Below, piece after piece: positions 25,323 through 34,568 of a DNA stretch of 36,621 nucleotides. The notes beneath the pieces are model-generated. The model made no database searches. It had not been told where the DNA came from and saw only the letters and a program-made list of their open reading frames with translations. Within the stretch, counting starts at the first letter, position 1. Every line of letters starts with the position of its first letter. The translations under genes were made by a program, and so were the position numbers. Origin of the DNA: an uncultured Nitrospira sp. GTDB taxonomy: Bacteria; Nitrospirota; Nitrospiria; Nitrospirales; Nitrospiraceae. Location: NCBI GenBank assembly GCA_902500745.1, contig CABVRS010000016.1, positions 1 through 36,621 on the forward strand, in the 5' to 3' direction.

Positions 25323-27158
25323 CTAGAGTTGCTCGCCCCCGATTACTTGAGTCCGTTTCTCGTCCAACTCCGCCCAGCGTTTATAGAGCCGCTCGACCTC
25401 TGCCTGCACGGCATGCAGGGCTGCGTATCGATCTTGAAGCACTTCGGCGGATGAGACGATCGCCGGATCGTTCACCGCCGCTTGGCAAGCCGCGGCCGTC
25501 TTCTCCGCCACAAGAATCTTCGCTTCAATCTGGTCCCATTCCTTCTGTTCATTGTATGAGAAGCCTTTTCGCTTACCAGAATTTGGCTTTGCGCCGCGAT
25601 CTCGGGGAGGCTGAGACCGACTCTCCTTTGAAACCTTTCTCGCTTGAGCCGCCTCCCATTGAGCATAATCAGCAAACCACTCGGCACAGCCCATCCCGTC
25701 CAACGCCAGCAATCTGGTCGAGACACGGTCCAAGAGCCAGCGGTCGTGCGTCACGAGAACAAGTGCGCCGGCAAATTCCAACAAGCTGTCTTCCAGTACA
25801 TCGAGCGTCGGAATATCGAGGTCGTTCGTCGGTTCGTCGAGGATCAAGAGATCAGCAGGTTGCAGCATCAGCTGTGCGATCAACAACCTGGCCTGTTCTC
25901 CACCGGAGAGGCGCGAGACGGGCAGATCCAGTTGCTCAGGCGCAAAGAGAAAGCGCTTGGCCCAAGAGACAAGATGGACAGACCGATCCTGATAGACGAC
26001 CGCATCGCCGCCGGCCGGGGCCAGGGCGCGGCGTAAGGTCGCGTGTTGATCCAACGATTCGCGATGTTGCTCGAAGGTCACGACTCGCAGACGGTCGGCA
26101 CGCGTGATGGACCCACGATCTGGCTCCAACGTACCGGCCAAGAGTTTCAGAAGCGTTGTTTTGCCACTGCCGTTCGGCCCAAGCAAACCGATCCGCTCGC
26201 CCGGACCTAACAACATATCGAGGTTGGATAGGATCGGCTTGCCACTGAGCGATTTTTCAAGCCCCTTCGCCACCAGCAATTGCTTGGATTTTCGTCCGGA
26301 GGCCGTGAAGTCTATCCCCGCCGATCCCTGTGGTCGTCGCGACTCCATATCCTGGAGCTCTTCGATAAGTTTCCCTGCCGAATCGATCCGAGCTTTGGCT
26401 TTAGTCGTACGGGCTTTGGGCCCTCGCCTAAGCCATTCCACCTCACGCCGCACTCGATTGGCCAACGACGACTGATAATCGGCCTGCGCCTGTAACGCCG
26501 CGTCGCGCTGCTCCAGAAACTCGCTATACCGGCCATTCGCCTGAAAGACCCCATCGGCGTATCGGCGGTTCAACTCCCACACCCTGGTAGTCACCGATTC
26601 CAAGAACTGCCGGTCGTGGCTGATGACAATGAATGCATGGGGTTCGGCCTTCAACAGGCCTTCAAGCCAAAGAATGCCCTCGACATCCAGGTGGTTCGTC
26701 GGCTCATCCAAGAGCAGCACGTCCGGTTCCAGCATCAGCGACCGCGCGATCGCCAGCCGTTTCCTCCATCCTCCTGACAATGTCGAGACAGCCTGATCTG
26801 AACCGACAAATCCGCCGAGGCTCAGGGCCTTCGCTATTCGACCGCCCTGCTCATGCGGATCAAACCCCTCATCGAGAAGAACCTGGGTTAATACGTCTTC
26901 GACCGAATGCGCCTCGTCGAATGAAGGCTCTTGAGGAACATAGCCGATGCGAACGTGACGCCTCACCGATCGAGTGCCGCTGTCCGGTTTTTCGAGGCCG
27001 GCTAATATCTTGAGCAACGTGGACTTCCCAGAGCCGTTGGGTCCGATCAATCCGACATGATCACCGTCACAGAGTCCGATGGACAGACCGGTGAACAACG
27101 GTTTGACCCCGTAGCTTTTCTCAAGCAACTCACAACTGAGCAACATAGTCGGTGGCAT
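25323..27158 (-). CDS. uup: ABC-F ATPase, Uup type
   Basis: The protein of about 611 residues has two ABC ATPase domains and no membrane segment. Each has a Walker A motif (GPNGSGKS at 39-46 and GPNGSGKTT in the second domain) and a signature (LSGGWRKRL and LSGGEQARLL), with ATPase ends LLLDEPTNHLD and LILDEPTNDLD. The charged C-terminal region (EQKEWDQIEAKI to ELDEKR) looks like the coiled coil of Uup, which binds DNA and influences transposon excision and ribosomes. Two starts are possible, ATG 27158 or 27146; neither has a clear ribosome site. The open frame further upstream to 27305 is not family-like. Confidence 0.9.
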   Translation of the reverse strand: MPPTMLLSCELLEKSYGVKPLFTGLSIGLCDGDHVGLIGPNGSGKSTLLKILAGLEKPDSGTRSVRRHVRIGYVPQEPSFDEAHSVEDVLTQVLLDEGFDPHEQGGRIAKALSLGGFVGSDQAVSTLSGGWRKRLAIARSLMLEPDVLLLDEPTNHLDVEGILWLEGLLKAEPHAFIVISHDRQFLESVTTRVWELNRRYADGVFQANGRYSEFLEQRDAALQAQADYQSSLANRVRREVEWLRRGPKARTTKAKARIDSAGKLIEELQDMESRRPQGSAGIDFTASGRKSKQLLVAKGLEKSLSGKPILSNLDMLLGPGERIGLLGPNGSGKTTLLKLLAGTLEPDRGSITRADRLRVVTFEQHRESLDQHATLRRALAPAGGDAVVYQDRSVHLVSWAKRFLFAPEQLDLPVSRLSGGEQARLLIAQLMLQPADLLILDEPTNDLDIPTLDVLEDSLLEFAGALVLVTHDRWLLDRVSTRLLALDGMGCAEWFADYAQWEAAQARKVSKESRSQPPRDRGAKPNSGKRKGFSYNEQKEWDQIEAKILVAEKTAAACQAAVNDPAIVSSAEVLQDRYAALHAVQAEVERLYKRWAELDEKRTQVIGGEQL

Positions 27159-27553
27159 AATTGGTGAAGGGTAGTGTACTCGATCAGGGGGACTGAACGG
27201 GGATCTTTCTTTAATCAAACGGGCACGTATGCAACACGTGTCCGACGGACGGCTCATTCTCAAGCAATCCCTGCCGATGCCAATGTCGGGGAAACGGCCG
27301 GTCATGGTGAACGACTCGGACCTACTCCTCCCTCGTCTGATGACAGCGCCAGAAGTAGATGCTGCTGTTTAAAAATCCACCGTTTGACCCATATTTCTTT
27401 TTACCATTCTCCTCCGCACCCACAACTCGCTCATCGACTTTCTTCTCTCAACCTCCTATCATTTCCACTGAGCACAAATCTCAGATCTTTGATGTCAGCA
27501 CGCCGAACAGTGCCCCAGCACGCAACGGCTCACCCTGACGATGGGAGGACGCC
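27159..27553. other. Divergent intergenic region between ABC-F and GMC genes
   Basis: About 395 bases separate the two outward-reading starts. No gene, hairpin terminator or clear promoter pair was found. The right end has a GGGAGGA ribosome site for the GMC gene (around 27543-27549). Confidence 0.5.
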
Positions 27554-29230
27554 ATGACCTTCACGCCTTCAACGTATGTGAATTTTGTCTCGGAAGACAC
27601 GGCCGCCCGGGAGCGCCTGTTCCTGGAGTACATCGGCTGGCGCGAGGACTTTGACATGATCATCGTTGGCTCAGGGATCGGCGGCGGGGTGCTCGCGGAT
27701 GACTTGGCTGACCGGCTTGGTTCGCAAAAACGAATTCTCGTGCTGGAGGCCGGATCGTTCCTCTACCCCACCCATGTCTATAACATCTCCCGCATCCCTA
27801 ATAGCAGTCTAGCAAAACACTTCGGGTGCGATACGTTCTGGCAAGCCGGACACAACGGCGCGCAAAACTACATCGGTGAAAAACTGCAGCTGAATTTCGG
27901 CGGACGGTCGATCTTTTGGTCGGGATTGATCCCGAGTATCCAAGGTTGGGAGCTGGACTATTTTCCGTCACGGGTGAGGCAAGACTTAGCGGGCGGTCTG
28001 CTGAACCAAGCTGGGCAGACGATGAACGAGTCCACGTCGATGGGAGCGACGGCCCAAGCCGTGGTCCGCCGGTTGCGGGAGTCCTCGCTCAACGACGACT
28101 TTGTGATTGAGGAAACTCCACGCGCTCTGCACCAACCTTATCTGAAACCTGATGGCACAGCAAAGGACGACTTCTTCACCGAAGGAACCGGTGTGTTCAA
28201 TACAGCCGAGCTGCTGGTGAACCAGGTCGGCCTCACGCCGGGCGTGAGCCACGGAGACGGGCCAGGCCTCCACTTACTCCTAAACCATTACGTCGAGGAC
28301 GTGCAGAATCACGGGAGCCATCTGACCCTCGTCGCCCGTAATACTCGGACTGGGCAGGCTCGGTTGTTCACGACCGGAAGGGTCGTGCTCGCCGCCGGAT
28401 CGATTGAAAGCCCGAAACTGCTTCGTCGTTCCAGTATGTTCCCCTGGTTACCGCAGGATGTGAAGGATCTGGTGGGCCGTGGACTCACGGATCACCCGAC
28501 GTCGAACGAGATTACGACGTTCGTGACGAACATCGGCAGTACCCCGCTGGGACAGGATGATCATGCCAAGATCGTCTTCTACTCCCGCGGCCTGCGCGAT
28601 GCAAACAACGAGATCCGCTTCCCCTTCAACATCGAGATGAACCTCAACCACGAATACTGGCACCTGCGGGAGAATGATCCCGAGGCAGTACCCTCTCCTC
28701 CGACCGGCGGGGCGGCTCGGATCGATATCAAATTCAGCTTCGGCAACTGCCTTGACGAGAATAACGAGGTCAAAGCGGCCCCACCGTTTGGGTACGTGCC
28801 GGAGCTTGCATTCCGGAACCAGAGCTGGGCCGATTATCTAGCCGAGTCACGATTTCCCGCGTTGGCTGGGTGGCAAAAGAATCCGGAGCAGATCTGGGAC
28901 GTGCTCAACCAGGTGACCCTGCGAATTTTCTCTCAGTTTCAGGTCAATGGCCAACCGGCCCAGCCGGCCGACAATGCTCGGTACGGGCAAGGCGGCAAAG
29001 GGTTTGGCTGGGGCACAGTACATCACGCCGTCGGCAGCTTGCGGATGCCGTACCGGCCACAGCTCGATGCGCCCTTTGCCGGCCGCTCGGTGGTGGATGA
29101 GGATCTACGCGTGGTCGGGACGGACCGACTCTACGTGTGCGACATGTCGGTCATGCCGCTCAGCTCAGCCGCCAACCCGGTACGTACCCTGGTCGGACTG
29201 GCCTTACGGCTTTCGCGACACCTTGACTGA
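27554..29230 (+). CDS. GMC family FAD-dependent oxidoreductase
   Basis: The 558-residue protein is a glucose-methanol-choline oxidoreductase. The FAD-binding Rossmann motif is DFDMIIVGSGIGGG (residues 33-45), ahead of LVLEAG. The C-terminal domain has HHAVGSLRMP, with the likely catalytic histidine pair, and VVDEDLRVVGTDRLYVCD followed by NPVRTLVGLALRLSR. Family members oxidise alcohols, sugars or sterols; the substrate is unknown. There is no signal peptide, and a 34-residue N-terminal extension precedes the FAD domain. It has a good ribosome site and converges with the CBS gene, 25 bases apart. Confidence 0.9.
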   Translation: MTFTPSTYVNFVSEDTAARERLFLEYIGWREDFDMIIVGSGIGGGVLADDLADRLGSQKRILVLEAGSFLYPTHVYNISRIPNSSLAKHFGCDTFWQAGHNGAQNYIGEKLQLNFGGRSIFWSGLIPSIQGWELDYFPSRVRQDLAGGLLNQAGQTMNESTSMGATAQAVVRRLRESSLNDDFVIEETPRALHQPYLKPDGTAKDDFFTEGTGVFNTAELLVNQVGLTPGVSHGDGPGLHLLLNHYVEDVQNHGSHLTLVARNTRTGQARLFTTGRVVLAAGSIESPKLLRRSSMFPWLPQDVKDLVGRGLTDHPTSNEITTFVTNIGSTPLGQDDHAKIVFYSRGLRDANNEIRFPFNIEMNLNHEYWHLRENDPEAVPSPPTGGAARIDIKFSFGNCLDENNEVKAAPPFGYVPELAFRNQSWADYLAESRFPALAGWQKNPEQIWDVLNQVTLRIFSQFQVNGQPAQPADNARYGQGGKGFGWGTVHHAVGSLRMPYRPQLDAPFAGRSVVDEDLRVVGTDRLYVCDMSVMPLSSAANPVRTLVGLALRLSRHLD

Positions 29231-29255
29231 CGGTACTTCGATGGCGTGATGGGCG

Positions 29256-30017
29256 TTACGGAGATTTTTGCGCTTCGAAGGCACGGAGGAGATCAGATAC
29301 CGAGAGAACTCCGATAATCGAGGCGTCCGCGGTCACCGGTAGATGCCGGATGCCGTGCTTCTTCATGAGCAATCTGGCATCGGCCAGCGATTCGTCTTCC
29401 TCGATCGTGACGAGGGATCGGCTCATGCAAGCGGCGATGGACGTAGAATTGGGGTCAAGGCCTTTGGCGACCGCTCTACGGGTAAGGTCCGACTCGGTGA
29501 TGATCCCGATATAGCGAGACCCATCGTCGACGATCAGTGAGCCGATTTTGTGCTTTTGTAAGAGCTGTCCCGCTTGTTTGATCGATGCATCTTTGTGGAT
29601 GCTCCGTACGTCGTGCGACATATATTCTTCGACCAACGTCTGCTCTTCCCCTTTCCCCTTCCTTGTGGCTTGCAATCGGCGACGCAATTCGAGGTCAGCC
29701 AGGCAACTTTCCAGGACTTGTCGACGTTGCTGAAGACTCGCGCGTTCGACATCGTGGGTTCCACTTTCCTGCGCCTCTTCCGGTAAAAGTACAGACTCCC
29801 CCGTTTTTGCAAAGAAGTAGGCCTCCGATTCGTCTGATGCCGCACCAAACACCTGGCTGATCAGCTCTTCGGCGGCCTCGTCGAAATCGTCGAGCGACGA
29901 CGACCCGCGCTTGCGTGAGAGAAAGGGTTGGAATTTCACGAGCTGCTGCTTGAACCGCTCGACATATCGATCGAGAATATCGCTTCGCGTCAGCCCGGTT
30001 CGAACTCGCTTCGGCAT
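29256..30017 (-). CDS. CBS-domain pair protein with helical N-terminus
   Basis: The 253-residue protein ends with two CBS domains: the first from about residue 132 (YMSHDVRSIHKDASI) with IGIITESDLTRRAV, the second from about 193 (CMSRSLVTIEEDESL) with IGVLSVSDLLRAF. CBS pairs bind adenosine nucleotides and act as regulatory modules. Residues 1-125 are charged and probably helical, with no recognised domain. A GAGGAGG site precedes the ATG at 30017. No regulated partner domain is fused, so it may act on another protein. Confidence 0.85.
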   Translation of the reverse strand: MPKRVRTGLTRSDILDRYVERFKQQLVKFQPFLSRKRGSSSLDDFDEAAEELISQVFGAASDESEAYFFAKTGESVLLPEEAQESGTHDVERASLQQRRQVLESCLADLELRRRLQATRKGKGEEQTLVEEYMSHDVRSIHKDASIKQAGQLLQKHKIGSLIVDDGSRYIGIITESDLTRRAVAKGLDPNSTSIAACMSRSLVTIEEDESLADARLLMKKHGIRHLPVTADASIIGVLSVSDLLRAFEAQKSP

Positions 30018-30200
30018 AGAACTCCTCCTCGGTTGTGATGGCGAGGATACTCTAAGCCGACACGCAGGCTCAAGAGGGCCAGGGGTACGCTTTCACCGCA
30101 CCTAAACCTTACCGCTTGTTTTTTTGACGGTTGGCCTTATTCCACGCACTCTAGATTTCAATCGACTAATGACCGGATCCCCAACAGGTTGAGCAACCAT

Positions 30201-30552
30201 TATGAACCGGTCTATGCGGATTGGGTCACCATCGAGAAACCGTATCAACCTCCCGGTCTTGAAACGGTGTACTTCGACCTGAACACGATTCATCGAAAAA
30301 GCGGGCAGGCGACGCTATGGCAGTCGACTGATATCACGTGGAACAGCACGACATGATTCCTAATCTTCCAAGGCGCATTAGGAGTTTGACTGTGAGGGAT
30401 CGCGCGTTCGAGTCCTTCAGGTCATAGAGTTTTCTCGACGGATAGGCACGGGTCGGCCAACCACTGGCTACATCGAACCAGGCGGCTGGCAACCCATTGA
30501 AGGAACGAGCGTCAACCAGGCCCTCTGGAAAGCCACCTGCGAAACACACTAG
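30201..30552 (+). pseudogene. Decayed gene for a small secreted protein (surface-adhesin-E-like)
   Basis: Two frames together look like one broken gene. The first frame gives YADWVTIEKPYQPPGLETVY and continues with FDLNTI up to TGA at 30354. A second frame, shifted by one base, gives SSKAH, a TAG at 30379-30381 where CAG would fit, then EFDCEGSRVRVLQVIEFS, GTGRP, GYIEPGGWQPIE and ends ALWKATCETH with TAG at 30550. The pattern of W, D-C and final LW-C blocks resembles short secreted proteins annotated as surface-adhesin E-like in my memory. At least one frameshift and one or two stops make it non-functional. Confidence 0.6.
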
Positions 30553-30593
30553 CATTCGATCGCGGCTTGCTGCGTGCCAGCTACCCAGTCAAC

Positions 30594-32003
30594 CTAGACG
30601 TCGTAATATAAGAAAAACTCATAGGGATGTGGCCGAAGACGCATCTGATCGATTTCTCTGCTTCGCTTATAGCCAATCCAGGCTTCGATCAGATCCTCGG
30701 TAAAGACCTCTCCCTTGAGCAGAAACTGGTGATCTTTTTCGAGACTACTGATCGCTTCATCAAGACTCCCAGGCATCGTGGGGATGCTGGCAGCCTCTTT
30801 CGGATCAAGATCATAGAGATCCTTTTCCGCCGGTTCACCGGGGTTGATCTTGTTCTGGATGCCGTCCAGGCCTGCCATGAGCATCGCGGAGAAGGCCAAG
30901 TACGGATTGCATGAGGGGTCAGGAAACCGCACTTCAATGCGTTTGGCCTTCGGACTCGGAGAATACATCGGAATACGGACGCCGGCCGATCGATTCCGGC
31001 TGGAATAGGCGAGAAGAACCGGCGCTTCGAATCCCGGCGTAATGCGCTTGTAGGAATTCGTCGTCGGATTCGTAAACGCGGCCAGCGCCGGCGCATGCTT
31101 GAGAATGCCTCCGATATAATACAAACACATCTGTGAGATGCCGGCATAGTCCTTCCCGGCAAAGAGCGGCTTCCCATCCTTCCAAATGCTCTGGTGGGTG
31201 TGCATGCCGGAACCGGCATCGCTGAACAGCGGCTTCGGCATGAATGTCGCGGTTTTGCCGTGCCGACGAGCCACGTTCTTCACGATGTATTTGTACATCA
31301 TCATTTTGTCGGCGGTTCGCACGAGAGAGTCAAACCGAATGTCGATCTCGGCCTGGCCGGCCGATGCCGTCTCGTGATGATGCTTTTCCACCACGATGCC
31401 GACCTTTTCCATTTCAAGGACCATTTCACTCCGAATGTCCTGTTGCGTGTCGGCCGGAGCGACGGGGAAATATCCTTGTTTATGGCGGATCTTACCGCCC
31501 AAGTTGATGCCTTCTTGCCCCATGTTCCACGCGCCTTCTTCGGAATCCACATAGTAGAAGCCGCTGTGGCTGGTTTGATCATACCGGGCATGATCAAAGA
31601 TGAAAAATTCCGCTTCCGGCCCCCAGAACGAGCTGTCCCCAATGTTGGTATTCTGGAGATATTTTTCCGCCTTCTGCGCGATAAACCTTGGATCGCGCTC
31701 GTAATTCTCGCGTGAGATCGGATCCACGACATTGCCGGTCATGCTGAGCGTCGGGACTGCCGTAAAGGGATCCAAGCAGGCCGTCTCGGGATCGGGAACC
31801 ACCAACAAGTCGCTGTTGTTAATGGCCTTCCAGCCACGAATTGATGATCCATCGAGGCCGGAACCGTCCTTGAAGAGGGTTTCCGTCAGTTCACTCAGAG
31901 GGATGGTCATGTGTTGCCATACACCCGGCAAGTCGACGAATTTCAGGTCTACCATCCGCACCCTGTGCTTTTTGGCGAACTCCAACACCTCGCGCACGTT
32001 CAT
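30594..32003 (-). CDS. glnA: Glutamine synthetase, type I
   Basis: GlnA joins ammonia to glutamate using ATP and is the main ammonia-assimilating enzyme. The 469-residue protein has the family blocks [36 protein letters not shown] and [20 protein letters not shown]. Tyr397 lies in [10 protein letters not shown], the exact position and setting of the adenylylated tyrosine of E. coli, so the enzyme is probably GSI-beta regulated by GlnE. The ATG at 32003 follows AAAGGAGGT. It lies 58 bases behind glnB, a common ammonia-control operon. The extra 108-base frame upstream is not family-like. Confidence 0.97.
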   Translation of the reverse strand: MNVREVLEFAKKHRVRMVDLKFVDLPGVWQHMTIPLSELTETLFKDGSGLDGSSIRGWKAINNSDLLVVPDPETACLDPFTAVPTLSMTGNVVDPISRENYERDPRFIAQKAEKYLQNTNIGDSSFWGPEAEFFIFDHARYDQTSHSGFYYVDSEEGAWNMGQEGINLGGKIRHKQGYFPVAPADTQQDIRSEMVLEMEKVGIVVEKHHHETASAGQAEIDIRFDSLVRTADKMMMYKYIVKNVARRHGKTATFMPKPLFSDAGSGMHTHQSIWKDGKPLFAGKDYAGISQMCLYYIGGILKHAPALAAFTNPTTNSYKRITPGFEAPVLLAYSSRNRSAGVRIPMYSPSPKAKRIEVRFPDPSCNPYLAFSAMLMAGLDGIQNKINPGEPAEKDLYDLDPKEAASIPTMPGSLDEAISSLEKDHQFLLKGEVFTEDLIEAWIGYKRSREIDQMRLRPHPYEFFLYYDV

Positions 32004-32061
32004 GCCCGACCTCCTTTGAGAGATCCTCCACAATGATCTGTCATCGTGTGAATCCTTCGCG

Positions 32062-32442
<381 letters not shown>

Positions 32443-32512
32443 CTACTCGCTATCCCATGTCTTCTAAACACCAAATATCCTGATCATGCCCGCATACGCT
32501 TTGGGTTTAGAA

Positions 32513-32550
32513 GGGGGGGGTATCATAGCCCATCCTCTCCCGTCTCTCAA
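32513..32550 (-). promoter_or_regulatory. Predicted sigma70 promoter of glnB-glnA with C8 start tract
   Basis: On the minus strand TTGAGA (32545-32550) is followed after exactly 17 bases by TATGAT (32522-32527), then A and CCCCCCCC (32513-32520). Transcription should begin inside the C tract. That gives a leader of about 115 bases before glnB. No sigma54-type GG-N10-GC element was seen, which is unusual for glnA regulation. Confidence 0.55.
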
Positions 32551-32672
32551 TGGCTGAAGTAGAGCGAAGTGCGCAAAATCCTGTGCGTTCTCGTCGGGAC
32601 AGTATCCGTAGATTTCGGTGCGTACACCCACGAATGAGGAAGGGCGGGTCGCAACCGTCTTTCCACAAACAG

Positions 32673-34451
32673 TTACTCGTCAATACTACGGTACCCGTTT
32701 GTGATCGGCATCCGTCGGTCTTTCCCAAAGGCACGAGGCGTGATCTTGACGCCGATGGGTGCCTGGCGGCGCTTAAACTCATTACTATCGACCATCCGCA
32801 TGACGCGAGCGACTGTCGCCCGATCGAACCCCACCGCGACGATTTCGTCCAGTGAGCGGTCTTCCTCCACATAGGCGCGCAGGATGGGATCGAGAACAGT
32901 GTAAGGCGGCAAGGTGTCTTCGTCTTTTTGGTCGGGCTTGAGTTCAGCAGTCGGGGGTCGGATCAACGTACGTGTCGGGATGACTAGAGACGGACCCTGA
33001 ACATTACGGAACCGTGCCAACTCATATACCAGCGACTTCGATACATCCTTGATGACGGCAAACCCACCGGCCATATCGCCGTACAGAGTCGAGTACCCTA
33101 CGCTCAGCTCGCTCTTATTCCCGGTGGTCAACACCAGATGTCCGAACTTATTGGACATCGCCATGAGGATATTGCCACGAATGCGCGCCTGAAGATTCTC
33201 CTCCGTCAGATCCGTTGAGCGCTTACCAAATGCCGGAGCGAGCGACTGTCGATAAGATTCGAATGTTGCAGCGATCGGGATGACATGTAACTCGATGCCG
33301 AGGTTCTGCACCAGCTCCCTCGCATCCGCTTCGCTTTCATGGGACGTATAAGGAGACGGCATGAAAACCCCAAGCACGTTCGGAGCCCCAAGCGCATCCA
33401 CGGCAATCACCGCCGTCAACGCGGAATCGACTCCACCGCTCAACCCAATCACGACCCGTTTGAATCTATTTTTCTGGACATAGTCTTTCACAGCAAGAAC
33501 TACGGCCTGGTAAATTTCTTCGATTTCACGTACCGGCTCGACCACTCTCGGCATGAGGGGAGTCCGTATTCCCTTCGCCGTCGGCAGCTTCACTAGAAGA
33601 CGATCAGCAGTCCAAACCGAATTTCTCAGCGATGCTGATTTTCGCCCACCGGCTCCCCCGCTGCGTCGGACGGTATCAAGACTCACATCGGCCATGAGTA
33701 ATTCTTCCTTGAAAGCTCCAGCGCGTGCGAGCACCTGGCCGGATTGATCGAGCATGAAGCTATTCCCATCAAAAACCACTTCATCGTGGCCTCCGACCAT
33801 ATTCACAACGGCGGCAATAACTCTGTTTTTACGGGCCCAGGTCCCCAGAAATCGCTCTCGTGAACGGCTCTTGCCGATCTGGAACGGAGAGGCATCGAGG
33901 TTGACCATCACTTCAGTCCCAGCCATCACTTGCCCTCGAGGAGACCCATCGGAACACCACAGGTCCTCGCCGATGGTCACACCGATCGTCATGCCATTGA
34001 TTATGAGTACTGGCGGCTGTTGGCCGGACCGAAAATATCGACGTTCATCGCCATCAGTCGGCATGGACCTTTTGTGACAGGTTCCGACTACCTTGCCATT
34101 AGCCATCAGCGCCGCTGCATTATAGAGCGGCCGGCCACGGTGCGAGTCATTCGACAGCCGCGAGGCCTTTGACTCGGTCTGAGCGCTTCGTGCCACATAT
34201 CCAACCACCGCAACCAAACCATGAGAGGATCGGACGACTTCGTTCAATGCGCGTAAATTGTCGTTCACAAACTGCGGTTTAAAGAGCAGATCTTCGGGAA
34301 GGTAGCCGGTAATGGCGAGTTCAGGAAAGGCAACCAAGTCGGCGTGGGCTTTTCGTGCCTCGCTGATCCATTCGAGGATGCGATGGACGTTCCCGTTCAG
34401 ATCCCCGACAGTGGGGTTCATCTGTACCAAAGCAATTCGTAATGCTCTCAT
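32673..34451 (-). CDS. nadE: NAD+ synthetase, two-domain type with altered glutaminase site
   Basis: This 592-residue enzyme makes NAD from nicotinic acid adenine dinucleotide, ATP and a nitrogen source. Residues 1-290 form a nitrilase-like glutaminase domain, with E44 (FPELAITGY) and K127 (CHKRSMP). Residues 320-592 form the synthetase domain with the SGGVDS P-loop (338-343). The expected nucleophilic cysteine in the C-E-D-x-W motif is glycine here (G161 in TIGEDLW); a cysteine occurs five residues later (C166). The loop after K127 is about two residues shorter than usual. The domain may not use glutamine. The ATG at 34451 was chosen by homology to family starts (MRALRIALVQMNPTVGD). Confidence 0.93.
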   Translation of the reverse strand: MRALRIALVQMNPTVGDLNGNVHRILEWISEARKAHADLVAFPELAITGYLPEDLLFKPQFVNDNLRALNEVVRSSHGLVAVVGYVARSAQTESKASRLSNDSHRGRPLYNAAALMANGKVVGTCHKRSMPTDGDERRYFRSGQQPPVLIINGMTIGVTIGEDLWCSDGSPRGQVMAGTEVMVNLDASPFQIGKSRSRERFLGTWARKNRVIAAVVNMVGGHDEVVFDGNSFMLDQSGQVLARAGAFKEELLMADVSLDTVRRSGGAGGRKSASLRNSVWTADRLLVKLPTAKGIRTPLMPRVVEPVREIEEIYQAVVLAVKDYVQKNRFKRVVIGLSGGVDSALTAVIAVDALGAPNVLGVFMPSPYTSHESEADARELVQNLGIELHVIPIAATFESYRQSLAPAFGKRSTDLTEENLQARIRGNILMAMSNKFGHLVLTTGNKSELSVGYSTLYGDMAGGFAVIKDVSKSLVYELARFRNVQGPSLVIPTRTLIRPPTAELKPDQKDEDTLPPYTVLDPILRAYVEEDRSLDEIVAVGFDRATVARVMRMVDSNEFKRRQAPIGVKITPRAFGKDRRMPITNGYRSIDE

Positions 34452-34568
34452 CCCACACTCGCCTAACTGGTTTAGGACACAGGAAGCCACCTGTGGCGGG
34501 AGAGGGAAAGCCACTTTCTTCGACCAAATTCCTCACCGAGAAAAGTTACGAAACGATCCATGCGTGAG

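Noticed and set aside
30102..30293. Minus-strand frame of 63 codons upstream of the CBS gene
   Set aside because: It is antisense to the pseudogene, whose plus-strand frame has the more coding-like third positions and recognisable pattern.
30406..30415. GTTCGAGTCC, a T-arm-like sequence suggesting a tRNA
   Set aside because: No acceptor, D or anticodon arm can be folded around it; the bases code for VRVL in the decayed gene.
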